Origin: Hygrophila difformis
Lineage: Eukaryota > Streptophyta > Magnoliopsida > Lamiales > Acanthaceae
Assembly: GCA_030278955.1 (NCBI GenBank)
Contig: JAOANR010000001.1
Span: 2,840,874-2,904,873 of the forward strand
DNA length: 64,000 nt
Reading direction: 5' to 3'
Shown piece by piece: positions 45,997 to 58,141 of the stretch. How positions within the stretch are numbered: position 1 is the first letter of the stretch; each line of letters starts with the position of its first letter. A model generated the notes under the pieces. That model saw only the letters and a list, made by a program, of their open reading frames with translations. It had not been told where the DNA came from and ran no database searches. A program made the position numbers and the translations under genes.

Positions 45997-46308
45997 CCAA
46001 AATGGATTAAGCCAACTGGACAAGGTCCATGTGTACGAAAATTCTTTAATTGGGCCACTTATGGAATGACTACATTATACGTCCAGAAAGGGTAATAACT
46101 CAAATTTGATACCATTAACAATTTTAAAAATTTGATATTTAAAAACCTCAATATGGATGAGATGAATCCAATAAAATTTTACTTGGCTATATTTTTTTAT
46201 ACTTACAAAAAAAAGTCAAATTATTATAATAAACAGTAAAAAAAAAAAAAGTTAAAACATACAAATAAAAAAAAAAGGTTAAAACATACAAATAAATAAG
46301 GAAGAAAC

Positions 46309-46314
46309 AAAAAA
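46309..46314 (-). terminator. RNA polymerase III terminator of tRNA-Arg
   Basis: Six consecutive T on the minus strand, two bases after the tRNA 3' end. Confidence 0.85.
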
Positions 46315-46315
46315 G

Positions 46316-46388
46316 CGCGCCAGGTAGGGGTCGAACCTACGACTTTCTGCTTAGGAAACAGACGCTCTATCCACTGAGCTACAGGCGC
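46316..46388 (-). tRNA. tRNA-Arg (anticodon CCU)
   Basis: The 73-nt minus-strand sequence starts GCGCCTGTAGCTCAGTGGAT, has an anticodon loop TTCCTAA (anticodon CCU), a T arm with GGTTCGACCCC and an acceptor 3' strand CTGGCGC with discriminator G. The A box (TAGCTCAGTGG) and B box (GGTTCGACC) are intact, and a run of six T follows. There is no intron. The acceptor stem has one T-T opposition, which I believe is normal for this tRNA in plants. It should decode AGG. Confidence 0.95.
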
Positions 46389-46840
46389 TTACATTTTTAA
46401 TATTCCTATTCTATATTTCTCTTTTCTTTCAGAACTTGAGGAGTTTTTTTAATGTGCTGTTTTTGTTTTCCTTTTTAAGTAGTATACATTCATTTATTAG
46501 TAGGACATAAAAATGAATTAGTAATATATTCCATTGGTGTTGTATTGAAGTATAGTATTTAAGAAAAGCAACTAATTATTACTAGTAATTAACAGCCATA
46601 GTACATATAGAGTGGCAGGTAAAGTAGTTAAATTTAGTGTATGGACTAAACAATTTGACATGATGTTATTTATTTATTTATTTTTAAATTAAAAACAATA
46701 AGGAAAAAAAAATGGATGGATGCAGAAGTGAAAAAAGAGCGAAATTGAGGGAGATGGGAAAATGGGAGGCAAAGAAGAAAATAAAGGTTAAGAGTCATTG
46801 GGATTAATGTTTGGGAATAATTATGCATTCACATCTAATT
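46389..46840. other. Spacer between the tRNA and WEB1
   Basis: AT-rich, with the WEB1 promoter expected in its right half. No other feature is seen. Confidence 0.4.
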
Positions 46841-46849
46841 TCCATTTGA

Positions 46850-47124
46850 CGTCTGCTTCTTCGTCGTCTCTGGGGATTCCAATTTCCAGGTAGGTCTGTC
46901 TCTTCCCCTTTCTTCCTTCCTTTATGATCCATCATTGCTTCTCACAATAACATGCTTCATTGAATTTGCTTTTTTTTTTCTTCATATAAATCATAAGTAA
47001 TATAAAAATGTGTGCGCAATGATGATGGGTGATAGTATATGATTTTGCAGTGTTTGATTCTCCATAATCCATATTGCATTGTACTAGTAATCGTTGTCGA
47101 TATATGTATATGTATTTTAGCAGA
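46850..47124 (+). promoter_or_regulatory. 5' leader of WEB1 with probable intron
   Basis: A good donor (TTCCAG-GTAGGT at about 46890) and an acceptor (TTTTAG at 47120 or TAGCAG at 47123) just before the ATG suggest a 5' UTR exon ending at 46889 and a leader intron of about 230 nt. This is inferred from splice consensus only. Confidence 0.5.
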
Positions 47125-49811
47125 ATGGAGGAGGCTAAATACCATGCCCCATATGGCAACCTAGAGTCTTCTCCTACATCGGTACTTTTATCTCCAACCA
47201 TGGTGGAGGATCCACCTTCTTTTATTTCCCCAGACGACATCCAAGAATTAGACAACCATTATTATTATCCTCCCCCAACGGAACAACTTCCCGATCATAC
47301 ATCATCATCATTCCCTATTATCCCAATCGAGGAGGACGACGACAAGGAAAATAACGCCGATGCCCAATCTGAAGATGACTCCGACCACCCTTCTCATTTA
47401 CAAATAATGGCTCACCACGACGATACCCAATTATCTGAAGGAGGAGAAGATTCTTCCGACGGTTTGATCATCATTCCCGTTCACGTCAGAACAAATGATG
47501 ATGACACGGGCAGCAGCGTAGTATCTTCCGAGGATCCCGACAGTCCCAATCCTACAGGGAAAGGCAAAGTCGTCGCCAGGCCATCACCTGACGACGACTC
47601 CATACCATCTTCACCTTCTCCTGTATCCAAACACAAAAAAATGGCAACCTTGGATCAGATTGTCGCTAAAGTTCCCTCCCCAAATTACCCCGCCAGGCCC
47701 TTCAAAGCGATGCATAACATCGACTTAAGCCGAGGCCAGATCGACACAGCAGCCCCTTTTGAATCGGTAAAGGCCGCCGTTTCCAAGTTTGGAGGGATCG
47801 TCGATTGGAAAGCCCATCGCGAGCATACTGTCGAGGTACGATTACGAACCAATTACCAAATAATTTGTGAATATGAATTCTCCATTGCTATATATGTCGC
47901 TAAGCATTTTTGTGTTGCCTGTAGAGACGGAAGGTGATCGAACAAGAAATGGAGAAAGCACAGGAGGAAAGATCAACATACAAGAAACAATGCGAGGAAG
48001 CAGAAGAGGCGAAAACGCAAGTTCAGAAAGACCTCAACCACACCAACATGTTCATAGAGGAGTTAAAAATTAAGCTGGAAATGGCACACCAGGAAGAAGA
48101 GAAAGCAAAACAAGGTGCCCAACAGGCAAAGCTCAGGGTCGAGGAGATGGAACGAGGGATTGCCGATGGGACCAGCGTTACAGCCAAGGCGCAGCTTGAG
48201 GTCGCCCGAGCGAAGCACACAGCTGCGCTCGCGGAGCTCAACGCAGCTAAGGATTTACTGCAACAAGTCCAGAAACAACACGCCTCATTGTTGGCGGAGA
48301 AAGAGGAAGCCGTTCAAAAGATTGAAGAAGCCGAAACTGCATCGAGAGAAGCTGAGGAATCTATAAAGGAAATGGCGGTTGAACTTGTCACACTGAAGCA
48401 ATCCTTGGAGCCTGCACGTTCTGCTTATCGGGATGTCGATGAACTCAGAATTGAAGCAGTTATAGCACAGGAATTGGAAAATCTCACTTGGGAGGAGGAA
48501 ATGAATCTACCTAGGAAGGAGCTTGGGAAGCTGAATGAGCAAATGCTGTCCACCAAGGATGTCCGGACAAGATTGGGCGACGCAATGGAACTACTGCATC
48601 GTGCAAAGATTGAAATGACCGATTATATGGAGTCGGAATCAGCGGATGCTGGCAAAGATTTAAACTTGGAAGATATGCTCATGGAATCGAAGAAGAATAG
48701 CCATAAGGATATTGAGACTGCTGTGACTGCAGCCAAGAAGGAACTTGCAGAAGTGGATCAGAAGATCGAGAAAGCAACAGAGGAAGTTAATACCTTGAAG
48801 GTTTCAGCTACGGCGCTGAAATCAGAACTCGATAAAGAAAGGTCCGAACTTGCAGCCATTCATCGGAGGGAAAAAGCAGTATCAAGTGCTTTCAAATTAC
48901 TCGAAGCTGAAGTGAATACAATAAAGTCGGAAATCACTCTTGTTCAGATGAAGGCGGTGGCAGAGAAAGGCGAGGCAGTAGAGGATCTTCCGAAGCGAAT
49001 TCAACTTGCAGCGGAAGAGGCAGATCAGGCAAAGACGCTCGCCCAAACAGCCCAGAGCGCGCTTGAAAAGGCAAAGGAGGAAGCGGATCAAGCAAGGACT
49101 GAGGCAACTGCAATGGAGAGCAGTTTGCAGGCAGCTCAACAGGAAATAGAAGCTGCAAGAGCTTCTGAGAAATTGGCACAGGCAACCATCAATGTGCTGG
49201 CCAAGAACAAATTTTCCCTAAGTAACAATAATGAAGAAGAAGATTCAGCTAATCAAGTCACCCTCTCTGTGGAAGAATACTATGAACTTACAAAGAGGGT
49301 TCACAAAGCTGAAGAACAGGCCAACACAAGAGTGGCTGCTGCTCTCTCTCAAGTTGAGGCAGCTAAGGAATCCAAATCAAAGAACTTCAATAGGCTGGAG
49401 GAAGTAAAACGAGAGATTGCTAGCCGAAGGGAGGCCCTGAAGCTCGCATTGCAGAAGGCTGAGAAAGCCGAGGAGGAAAAAATGGCTGTTGAGCAAGAAC
49501 TGGAAAAGTTGAAGATTGGGCAAAAGGAAGAAACCAAAGCTGTTGAATCAGTTCCAGAACCTTCAGAATCTTCAGCACCAAGTTTTGAGGAATCCCAGAA
49601 TGCCGTTTCCCTGCCAGCCTCTTCTGGTCTGCATCAACGATCAACCCCGGGGACCTACACAGTGACACAAACTGAAACTAGCAAGATAACACCTGAATTA
49701 TCCACAAACACAAAAATTGTTCCTGCAAGGAAAAAGAAGAGATCTTTCTTTCCTCGCTTCTTCATGTTCCTTTTCAAAAGGAAAAGCCCTTCATCTAAGA
49801 AGATAGCTTGA
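47125..49811 (+). CDS. WEB1: WEB family protein (WEAK CHLOROPLAST MOVEMENT UNDER BLUE LIGHT 1)
   Basis: Two exons, 47125-47835 and 47925-49811, phase 0, 865 residues. WEB1 forms a coiled-coil complex with PMI2 in the cytosol and controls chloroplast photorelocation by acting on chloroplast actin filaments. The first exon encodes an acidic, Ser/Pro-rich N terminus and then the family block [54 protein letters not shown] (about residues 180-233). From residue 238 to about 790 it is an almost unbroken coiled coil (DUF827 region; for example [20 protein letters not shown]). The tail is basic ([20 protein letters not shown]). Arabidopsis has several WEB1-like relatives, so assignment to WEB1 itself is likely but not certain. 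ATG 47125 is chosen because upstream in-frame codons belong to the leader intron. Confidence 0.9.
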
Positions 49812-50219
49812 TCATCCTCTTGGAGTCCAAACTGAAGATATGGCATCCCTTCATGCAAGAGGGATATAATTGATTTTTCCTTTTCCTTTTTCTTCCATGA
49901 TGAGTATATTACTTTTATGTACAGAAATCTGAACTGATCATACAACCTCTTCTTCCTTTTTCTTTATTTTTTTTTTCCTTTTAATTTGTTCTTGTAATTA
50001 ATTTTCTAACAGAAAGGACTGAATAATTTATGGGTTTAAATGCTATGCCGAAAATTTATAGCTTGGTGAGGCTTCAACATGCTTTATAAAATAAATATTC
50101 ATAGTTGCATTCAAATGATGTTTCAAACTTTCAATCCTGTGGAATTTATGTACTAGTTCATGATTTCATTTTTGTCATTAGACATTAGCTGTGCAGGAGA
50201 AAGTATTGGTCCTGGAAAA

Positions 50220-50310
50220 TGGGCTGTAGCCCAACAATTAGTTTTAGATTTCAGAAAGAGAACCCAAAGGCCCATTTAATAATGGGCTTTGGCCCACCAA
50301 TGAATATATA
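50220..50310 (+). promoter_or_regulatory. Promoter of the DCL gene: five site II (TGGGCY) motifs and TATA-like box
   Basis: TGGGCT at 50220, AGCCCA at 50228, GGCCCA at 50269, TGGGCT at 50283 and GGCCCA at 50291, followed by GAATATATAG at about 50302. Clusters of site II motifs are known from plant nuclear genes for plastid, mitochondrial and ribosomal proteins and bind TCP factors, which suits a plastid rRNA-processing protein. Confidence 0.6.
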
Positions 50311-50490
50311 GTATCACATACTTACACTCTCTTGTTTCAATGGATTGGAGTTGGACATCCTCAAATTCAACATCTACTTTGCGGTTTTCACAATCCTCCT
50401 CGAACAACAAATTATCATTTATAGCAAAGGATTCAACAAACTGGGAAAAGGAATTTATACCATATTCTATGCCATCAAATTAATAAGGAA

Positions 50491-52274
50491 ATGGCTTCAA
50501 TTTTTGCTTCCAATTTAGCCAATATTCGCTCCTTCCAGAGGGAATCCGTCTCCACGACCCTAAATTTCTGCCCATTTCCTTTATCCTTGCCATGGTGTAA
50601 ATCCCGATTGTGTGCAGTAAAGACGAAGTCGGATGGCGGTGGTGCGGTACGGAGCAGCCGGGAGCCGACTTCTAATGGGGCGGATTTGTTGAGGAAGCCA
50701 GTGGTGTCGTCGTCTCCTGCCATCGACGATGACGAAGAGGTTCAGGAGGATGATGAAAGTGAGAGTAAGGCTGGAGATGGTGACACGTGGGTGGATTGGG
50801 AGGATCAGATTTTGGGGGACACAGTTCCCCTTGTTGGATTTGTTAGAATGGTTCTTCACTCTGGGAAGTGAGTTCCTCAATTTCAATTTTTGGTTTTTCG
50901 GGTTAGGAAATTAGGGTTTCAATATAATCATTGCATTTGTGGTACAATTAGGGTTTGATGATTCTATTTATGAATTGGGGATTCACTCAAGAAATGCTTA
51001 GTTGTTTTTGAAGCTATGACGTTGTATGATGCGATTCTATTTGTGAGTAGGATTGCCTGTTTGAAGTGAGGTCAGGACTACGTTATGAATGACTTTTGAG
51101 TTTTGGAATTGTGATAGTGTTTTCATTTGTGAGCTTGGAATGGGTGTTATGGTAGCTATAGTGCCGGAGGACTGCGTGCACGAGTCTCTTGCGTTGTTGA
51201 TGGGTAACCAAGGCCACGTCTAACGACTCCGGTTTTGTTAATTTAGGTATGAAAGTGGCGACAAATTGAATCCCGAACATGAGAGAGCTATTCTGGAGAG
51301 GCTGCTGCCGTATCATCCAGAGTGCGATAAGAAGATAGGTTGTGGAGTTGATTATATCACGGTAAGACCTGCCCTCTCTTTCTTGTATTGGATATGAAAG
51401 AACTTGTAATTGTTTGTTGTATGTTTTTTGTTCAGTTCACTTATATTCTCAAGGAACAAACTTTGTCTTTGTGTTCATGTGGGTGTTCCAACGGGTGAAC
51501 AAATTCACTGCATGTCTCTGTCTAATTTCTGAAAAGAAAGGGATTTATTTAGAAAATGCCAGAAATGTAGGTTTGGTGAAATGGCAAATTGCTAGGAACA
51601 TGTTTTTCAAGTGATTGGCATGTTAGGGGGCAAAAACTCACGGTTGCTTCTTAGGAGACGTGTCTGTTTTTGGTTTAGAATTGGTAAAAGAGATCGATAT
51701 GGCTAGTTTTCATCTGTTGCATCATTTTTTTTCTTGCTATTGGTGTACTGGAAGTAAATTAGTTATTAGATGACCAGAGCTCCCAAGGGTTTCACTAGAT
51801 ATGTATTTTTGTTGTCAAACCTCTCTTGCTGGATGAAATTATTCTAGAAAATAAGTGAGGTTCGACAGTAGTGTTTTTCAACCAAAAAAATAAAATAAAA
51901 TGCAGCCCTTCGTTTTTGCGTTTTTGAATTATCAATTTTCCTTGTTCCCCTGTATTTTGTCCATTTGGTTCCCTTGAATGATAGTATTAAATTTTGGTAA
52001 TCTCTGGGTTCATTAAGTTTGCTAAATCCTTCCACGGATCTCATCTTGGTGTCTAATTCTGCGCATTTTTGGGGCTGCCTGACTACAGGTTGGTTATCAC
52101 CCTGATTTTGAAAGCTCGAGATGCTTGTTCATAGTTCGTAAAGATGGAGAAATGGTGGATTTTTCTTATTGGAAATGCATAAAAGGTTTGATAAGGAAGA
52201 ACTATCCCCTATACGCAGACAGCTTTATTCTCAGGCATTTTAGGAAGCGCAGACGTAGTAACAACTATGAATGA
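50491..52274 (+). CDS. DCL: DCL-type plastid protein (DUF3223)
   Basis: Three exons, 50491-50867, 51247-51361, 52089-52274, giving 225 residues. The N terminus (MASIFASNLANIRSFQRESV) is Ser/Arg-rich and acid-poor, as in a chloroplast transit peptide, followed by an acidic linker (DDDEEVQEDDESES). The DUF3223 domain starts around WVDWEDQILG and runs through YHPECDKKIGCGVDYITVGY, HPDFESSRCLFIVRKDGEMV and FSYWKCIKGL to the basic end FRKRRRSNNYE. Tomato DEFECTIVE CHLOROPLASTS AND LEAVES is a plastid protein needed for 4.5S rRNA processing and palisade development. Related DUF3223 domains also occur in other proteins, so orthology to tomato DCL is likely but inferred. All phases agree. Confidence 0.92.
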
Positions 52275-53295
52275 GGTTGCCAAAAAAAAAAAAGGAAATA
52301 TCTACATTGTACACGTTGTGCATTGGATGCCAAGGTAATTTTTTTTGTATTTCTCAATGGTTGGTTGTATGAAACTCAAAAAATCAAATTGTTCGTGCAA
52401 ATATGAGATTTTCTGGATAAAGATTGGTATAAAAATGTAATGTTTTGTAGCTAGATGATCCATATTCTTTTAGGGGTTGGATCAGCATCACTGTTGACAT
52501 TTGGATACTACTTGTAAGAAAGCTTATGGGGTATTTGGATGAGCTGATTTGAAAATGAAATATGTATTTGAAGGATGAATTTAGCGAGATTCCACATTCA
52601 TTCAACCAAACTAGTCCCTAATGTATTTCTGTGCCATAATTGTTAAATGCTATCGCAACTTTATTGAATTGCTATTGACTTGTTGCTAATGAAAGGTTCG
52701 CCATTTCATAGCTGTGATCTGCCTGGCCTTGTAGATGTTTACCACTTTCCAGAAAAAGGGTTCCTCTTGGTTTTATGCTTGGTAGTGACTAGTGACTCAT
52801 TTCGTTTGTAAACATAGTTTTGTGACAGGTCTTGTCCTTGTTCTTTCCCATGTTTGGTTCTCATTACCAAAAAGTTTGAAACTTGTATTAATAAATTATT
52901 GTCTATTAAAAACAAAATCCTTTTGAACAATGAAAAGTTTTATATTAAAAATTAATTTCTTAATTTAAATTCATTTTATATTCTCAAAGTTATTATATTC
53001 GAATCTTTTTTTTTAATCAGTGGGTATACTCATGCCACATTGGATATAGAACTAATTTCTTGAGGATCTGCATAGATAATGAATGGCAGATCTCCCAAAA
53101 CAGTTTTTTGCATACGCAAGGCTCGAACCCGAAATATTGTTTAAGCATTTAAAGTCTCAATTCACTTAAGCAAAACTGTTGTTGTTTAATCATATCTATT
53201 AAGTTCTACTTAAATTTAAGACAAATCAAATTTGTTTAAAGTGTTTCTGCGTTGTGCTTGATCGAGCTCTCGGGTAAATATATGTTCGACCTTTT
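52275..53295. other. 3' flank of DCL and AT-rich spacer
   Basis: No gene is seen. A tRNA-derived remnant (GGCTCGAACCC on the plus strand near 53119-53130) may be an old SINE. Confidence 0.35.
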
Positions 53296-53419
53296 CTCTT
53301 GGTGATAAATGAAGTCCTTTTCTACTGTTTAAAAAAGTGCATAGTAAATTTATTAATCTCTTGGTGATAAATGAAGTCCTTTTCTGCTGTTTAAAAAAGT
53401 GCACAGTAAATTTATTAAT
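53296..53419. repeat. Two-copy tandem duplication of 62 bp
   Basis: CTCTTGGTGATAAATGAAGT at 53296 recurs at 53358, and the copies differ at about two positions over 62 bp. Confidence 0.85.
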
Positions 53420-53689
53420 TAATCTATAAGGATAAGTGAAGTGAGTAATGCGGATAGGTTAGGGTGCTGAAGCACCAACCTTCAGCTCCCGCTGAATGGT
53501 CTAGATATTAGTGTGAGTTGTGCTAGTTTGTGAAATGATTAAAATCCTTCCATCTTTATGACCCACAAATTATGGGATGTCAATGTTCACATACAAGCTT
53601 AGTAACCGACATATTTGGAATGGTGCATACCTCCCTTCCCAAGGAGCTGGGCATTAATGATGGTTTTAAAACACAATCACACTTAGAAA

Positions 53690-54530
53690 CCCTAAACGTC
53701 CAAATCAACACGACATTCCTCCAACCAACGGCCGCCGCACCATATTCGACGGAAACACAAATCAGACTTCACAATCGATGACTCATCACCATTATTTCAT
53801 GTTCAATCTTAACACTGAAGTAATTGAAGACATCGTGTTGTCGCTGGAAAATAACATTAGAATGATACTCATGCTGGTGATGGTGTGCCGAATATGCAAG
53901 TACTACAGACAGAATCCGACACCCATGATGTCGAGGAGGCCGTACATGGGTCGGATGCTGAATTAGAAAACGATGAACCAGAGTATATGACAAGTGATAA
54001 GGCCGGACATGAAACAACACAACTCCAAAGGTAGGCAATTTATTTTATTGAGTGATGTTTATACATTTTGTCTTCTTTGTCTGATTTCCGCAATCACAGT
54101 GAATGACGGTGGGGGCTTGGGCGTGTAGTCAATGATCATGCTATTGACTTTCTGTAGTGATAAGTGGTGATGTAATTAAAATATTACATAACCCAATACA
54201 TAGTGAATGAATTATCATATATGGTGTATGAAAGCAGTATTGAAATGAAAACAGAAATGATGTGTGCTAATGCAATCACATGTGTATGATTTTTGTAAAA
54301 TATGTGAGAAGGAAATGCACTTAACAACCCCACCCCCATTTCGTTTTCTTGGCAGACATCGAAGATTTCAAAGGGTGTACATTTAAGACCGTGTCGAAGG
54401 CTTATAATCATCGAAGTGGCTGCATCGAAGTGGCACTTAACGCAATCACATGTTTGGGGCTTCTTTGCTTCTCGACGAGACGCAAGCGACCTTCACTTGG
54501 CTATTAACGACATTCGTATTCTGCATGAAA
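53690..54530 (+). pseudogene. Possible FAR1-related or transposon-derived gene remnant
   Basis: A frame near 53890-54030 reads an acidic segment (ESDTHDVEEAVHGSDAELEN) up to a donor-like CAAAG-GTAGGC at 54031. After an acceptor-like TTGGCAG at 54354 a frame reads IEDFKGCTFKTVSKAYN, reminiscent of the FKTVSEAYNFY-type start of FAR1/FRS DNA-binding domains. The phases do not join cleanly and the domain stops soon after, so this is at best a decayed fragment. Confidence 0.25.
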
Positions 54531-56364
54531 GTTAGATGAGTACTGTTATATGATTCATGTGATGGATGTTGGGTAATTGTGTGATGTTTGTGTGGAATGC
54601 GTGTGCTGCCGGGGAAATGTCTGTAGTTTCTTTTTACCATAGAAAAATTGATGATCAACGCAACATGAGTGTGTTGTGTTGTTATTGATGTTGTATATAG
54701 ATGTATGTGCTAGTCATCTTATATTCTTGTGATAATTACGAGGTAAATGTGTAATGTGTTTGGGATTTCGTGTGCTAGATTTTTTCTCATAAAAATAGAT
54801 GATTAATGTACCATAGGTTTGTTGCTCTGATTTTAATGCTGCTTATATGAGATTCAAGGGCTAGTTAATGTCTCATCGTGTGATTGTTGTGTGTTATTCG
54901 TGTGATGCGCCTATTTGGTCTAACCACAAGTATACCCCGCAAGATATCGTGACTGATCAAGACCCCACAATTGCAACCGTGATCCCCGCAACGTAGTGCT
55001 ATAAAATGCAATCGATGTATTGGTCATATGCTGTCGTGATTAGACCTTGTGAGTTGGACTGCATTGAGTGATGTTTCAAGTAAACATTAGTGATGGTTAT
55101 ATGTGGAGCGTGTGATGTTTTGGAAAAATATTTTAATAATATTTTTGTGCGATTAACATCAGTAATTCCCACTACACTGCATAAAACAATGTCAAACGTA
55201 CATATGGAAAAATGCTCTGTTACCTATTAGCAAATCACAAGAACTGAAAAAAATAAAATAAAAATACAATGCAGCATGTAAAGAAAGACGATCGTATATA
55301 TTAGGGGAAAATCATTGCAACTATGAAAAATACATCCATATATCCTTACGAACATATATTAATTTTTAGCATACACATGGAGAACAAAAAGAACAACCAA
55401 TATGTTTTGTTTTAAGATATTGTGATGAGATGTATTCTATATGCATGTAGTTTTTTTGGGTGGTTGGTTTTTTGGGACAGTATATGACCACATGAGATTC
55501 ATGATATTGGCATGCGATGACCATTCAAAAAGCACACATAAGCAATATATTATCGTAACTCCCGGCTCATATTAACATAATTACAAATAAGGCAACGAAT
55601 TAGCACAGAAGTGACAATGCAACAACACAAGAAATGATAAAACAATAAACGTCCAAAAATTGATCAGTAATGAGTGACTTCAATAGATGGGGAAATTTTG
55701 TAAGCGGTGCTTTTGTGGATAAAATTGGGTGAAGAATGGGAAGGAAATGGTAGGCGAACAAATTTTAGGTGTGGATACCAATAGTCAAAGTAGCACAAAA
55801 ATAAAATATTATTATCACCCATTATCATCCAAAGCCAAGATTCACTTCCTTACAAACAAAAACCAAAATCTGGAAAGTTGCCCTGAATACGGATTATACC
55901 CACAAAATGAGAAAAATATCTCAGGATTGTACCCACAAAATGAGGAAAATATTAAAATAGACACCCTGTCAAATTTTATTACATCAATCAATTAAATAAC
56001 ACATATAAGGAAACTTATAACATAATTTTGAAACCATCACACAATACACTTGGACTCACTGATTCAGTATGAACTGAATCAGTATACAAACCGAACCCGT
56101 GAGTAATGTTTTTTAAGTTTTAATAGGGTGCAAGTTAAATTATTAATTTGGCATTTAAAGAGAATCGACCAAAAACATGTAACAATATCAATATAAACAG
56201 ATTTATGGAAATTTCAATGTCGGCATATTAGAACTTGCAATGACTAGGATTATTGCTCTATCTAAGACACAGCACATATACTTCTCGTGCCACTAAAATT
56301 TGTCGTAGTAATTTTAGTGCTAAATCATTATGCTATAAAATGCTTGTGTGACCATCTTCCTTAT
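54531..56364. other. AT-rich intergenic region
   Basis: Loosely repeated phrases (GTGTGATGTTTGTGTG, TTGTGTGTTATTCGTGTGATG) at 54560-54910 and 55080-55110 suggest decayed repeats. The frame at 55729-55995 has no recognisable content. Confidence 0.35.
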
Positions 56365-56373
56365 TATTTAGTT

Positions 56374-57541
56374 GAGTTTAATGTTAATTTAGGCCATTAC
56401 AAGGCATTATTTCCGTTTTTTGGGACACAACTAATTGCTATTATGATTTAAAGACATGACAAGGCATATGGGCTCAAATAAAGGTCAGTTTGACCAAGTC
56501 AAACATTGTTAGGGCCGCGTGTGGTGTACGCGAATGGTTGGTTCACGCGCCTATCGGTTCGCTAGTTTGAGGCGGTTTGGACCGGGTTTTCTTATGTTAA
56601 AAACCCATGAGATATCTGCCCTTTTCCTGAATTGATATTGGGCGCAACTGGATCCCTAGAAGTGACGAAATCTCAACGCCGACTCCCCCTATTTCGCATT
56701 CCAGTGAGATTCGTTCTCTTGGTGACAATGACTACCTCCGAATCGCGCACGAGCTCTGAGACAGTGTATGGACTGCCGAGAATGTCTTGTCACTGTGGTG
56801 TGGAGGCCGATTTGAAGACGTCTTGGAAATCAACGAACGTTGGCCGGCGCTACTACAGTTGCGCTCGATGGCCTGTACGTACTCCCTTTTTGAAATACAT
56901 TTATGATATTAAATGCATTTTGTTAATGTATGTTATTACAGCAATGGGAAAGAAAACAACAATCTAGTTTGGGACCACCTACTTTCCACATACTCGACAC
57001 TATATTTAAGGCCTTACACCGTATTCATTTACATTCATTCAAAAAGAACTTACATAAAGGTGTATGCGGCCAGTCCCTTCTATCGTCGGCACGCCGGATA
57101 CCCATCGAGCTTTCCGGCAACCTCCCTCCAGTAGCTCTGTAATGGATAGATGCACTTTGGCGCGCAATAAAGCGATATCTTTACTTCGCGAATCTGAATT
57201 TTGAAGGAGGTCTCGGGTTGCAATTTGTGGATTCCTTCGATTGGGCGCCTGTGTGTTTGAGTTCCTTAGTTTCGATTATTTAGGGTTTTGAAAGGTTTTC
57301 AGATTTTCCCCCATTCATCGTTCAATACGATGGGTTTGGTGTTTGAAGTAAAAACGCTATTATGATTTTGCTCAAACGATTTCGCAATTGTATCACACGC
57401 AGCCCGGTTTTATTGAACTTGGTCCAAAAGGCTGTGAATCAGGCCCATATGCCTTGTCATGGCTTTAAATCATAATAGCAATTAGTTGTGGCCCAAAAAC
57501 AGAAATAATGCCTTGTAATGGCCTAAATTAACATTAAACTC
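56374..57541. mobile_element. Pack-MULE-like element (1168 bp) carrying a gene fragment
   Basis: Terminal inverted repeats of about 120 bp begin GAGTTTAATGTTAATTTAGG at 56374 and end with the reverse complement at 57541. The 9-bp duplication TATTTAGTT flanks it at 56365-56373 and 57542-57550, as expected for Mutator-like elements. The inside (about 56500-57400) is more GC-rich than the arms and encodes a GRF zinc-finger exon rather than a transposase. Confidence 0.8.
56728..56874 (+). CDS. GRF-type zinc-finger exon inside the MULE
   Basis: ATG 56728 begins MTTSESRTSSETVYGLPRMS and runs into CHCGVEADLKTSWKS and NVGRRYYSCARWP, the first half of a GRF zinc finger (CxC ... RxYYxC). A donor-like GTACGT follows at 56875, so the fragment may be spliced to downstream sequence that I could not identify. 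GRF fingers bind single-stranded nucleic acid and are common as short orphan genes in plants. The second half of the domain (the last zinc ligand) is not seen, so function is doubtful. Confidence 0.5.
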
Positions 57542-57741
57542 TATTTAGTTTACACTATACGTAAAATGAAATATTAATATTAATAGATTAACCTGGTCAT
57601 ACTAACGTTTTATGCATATAATTACACAATATGCACCCGCTAAAATATACCCAAAATTGGATAGTTTTTGCTGGTGCCCTAACGATATGATCAGTAGTTG
57701 ATGCAATGATAAGAAAGAACCAATAATTGCTTAAATTGATA

Positions 57742-58009
57742 CTTCCTCCGTTTTTTTTTTTTTTTTTTTTAGCTACGTTTGACAAATGGATACTGTTCAC
57801 TTATATACTTTGACTTAAAGTTTTATCATGGTTATACAAGCTAAAATATAGCCAAGTGTGATCTTGTTAGATTCGTCTCGTCTTGTAGATTTTAAATATC
57901 AAACTTTTAGAATTTTTACATGTACCGAATTTGAGTTATTAATAATTTAAAATGTGTATTGGACTGCGTGCTGGGTGGGTCAGTAGCTATCTTTAAAAAA
58001 CGGAGGAAG
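57742..58009. mobile_element. Stowaway MITE (268 bp)
   Basis: CTTCCTCCG at the left, expanded by a T run, and AAAACGGAGGAAG at the right, flanked by TA. Internal text TAGCCAAGTGTGATCTTGTT and GATTCGTCTCGTCTTGTAG is the family sequence in reverse orientation compared with 13667. Confidence 0.85.
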
Positions 58010-58141
58010 TATATACTAGTATAATCCAATCCAATCCATCTTTTTTCTAATTTCGATGTTTGAACTCATTCACCCTTCAATTTTGCAGATTAATGTTTGA
58101 TTGACAAGAAAACAAACACTAGACAGGCTTACAGGTGTCCC

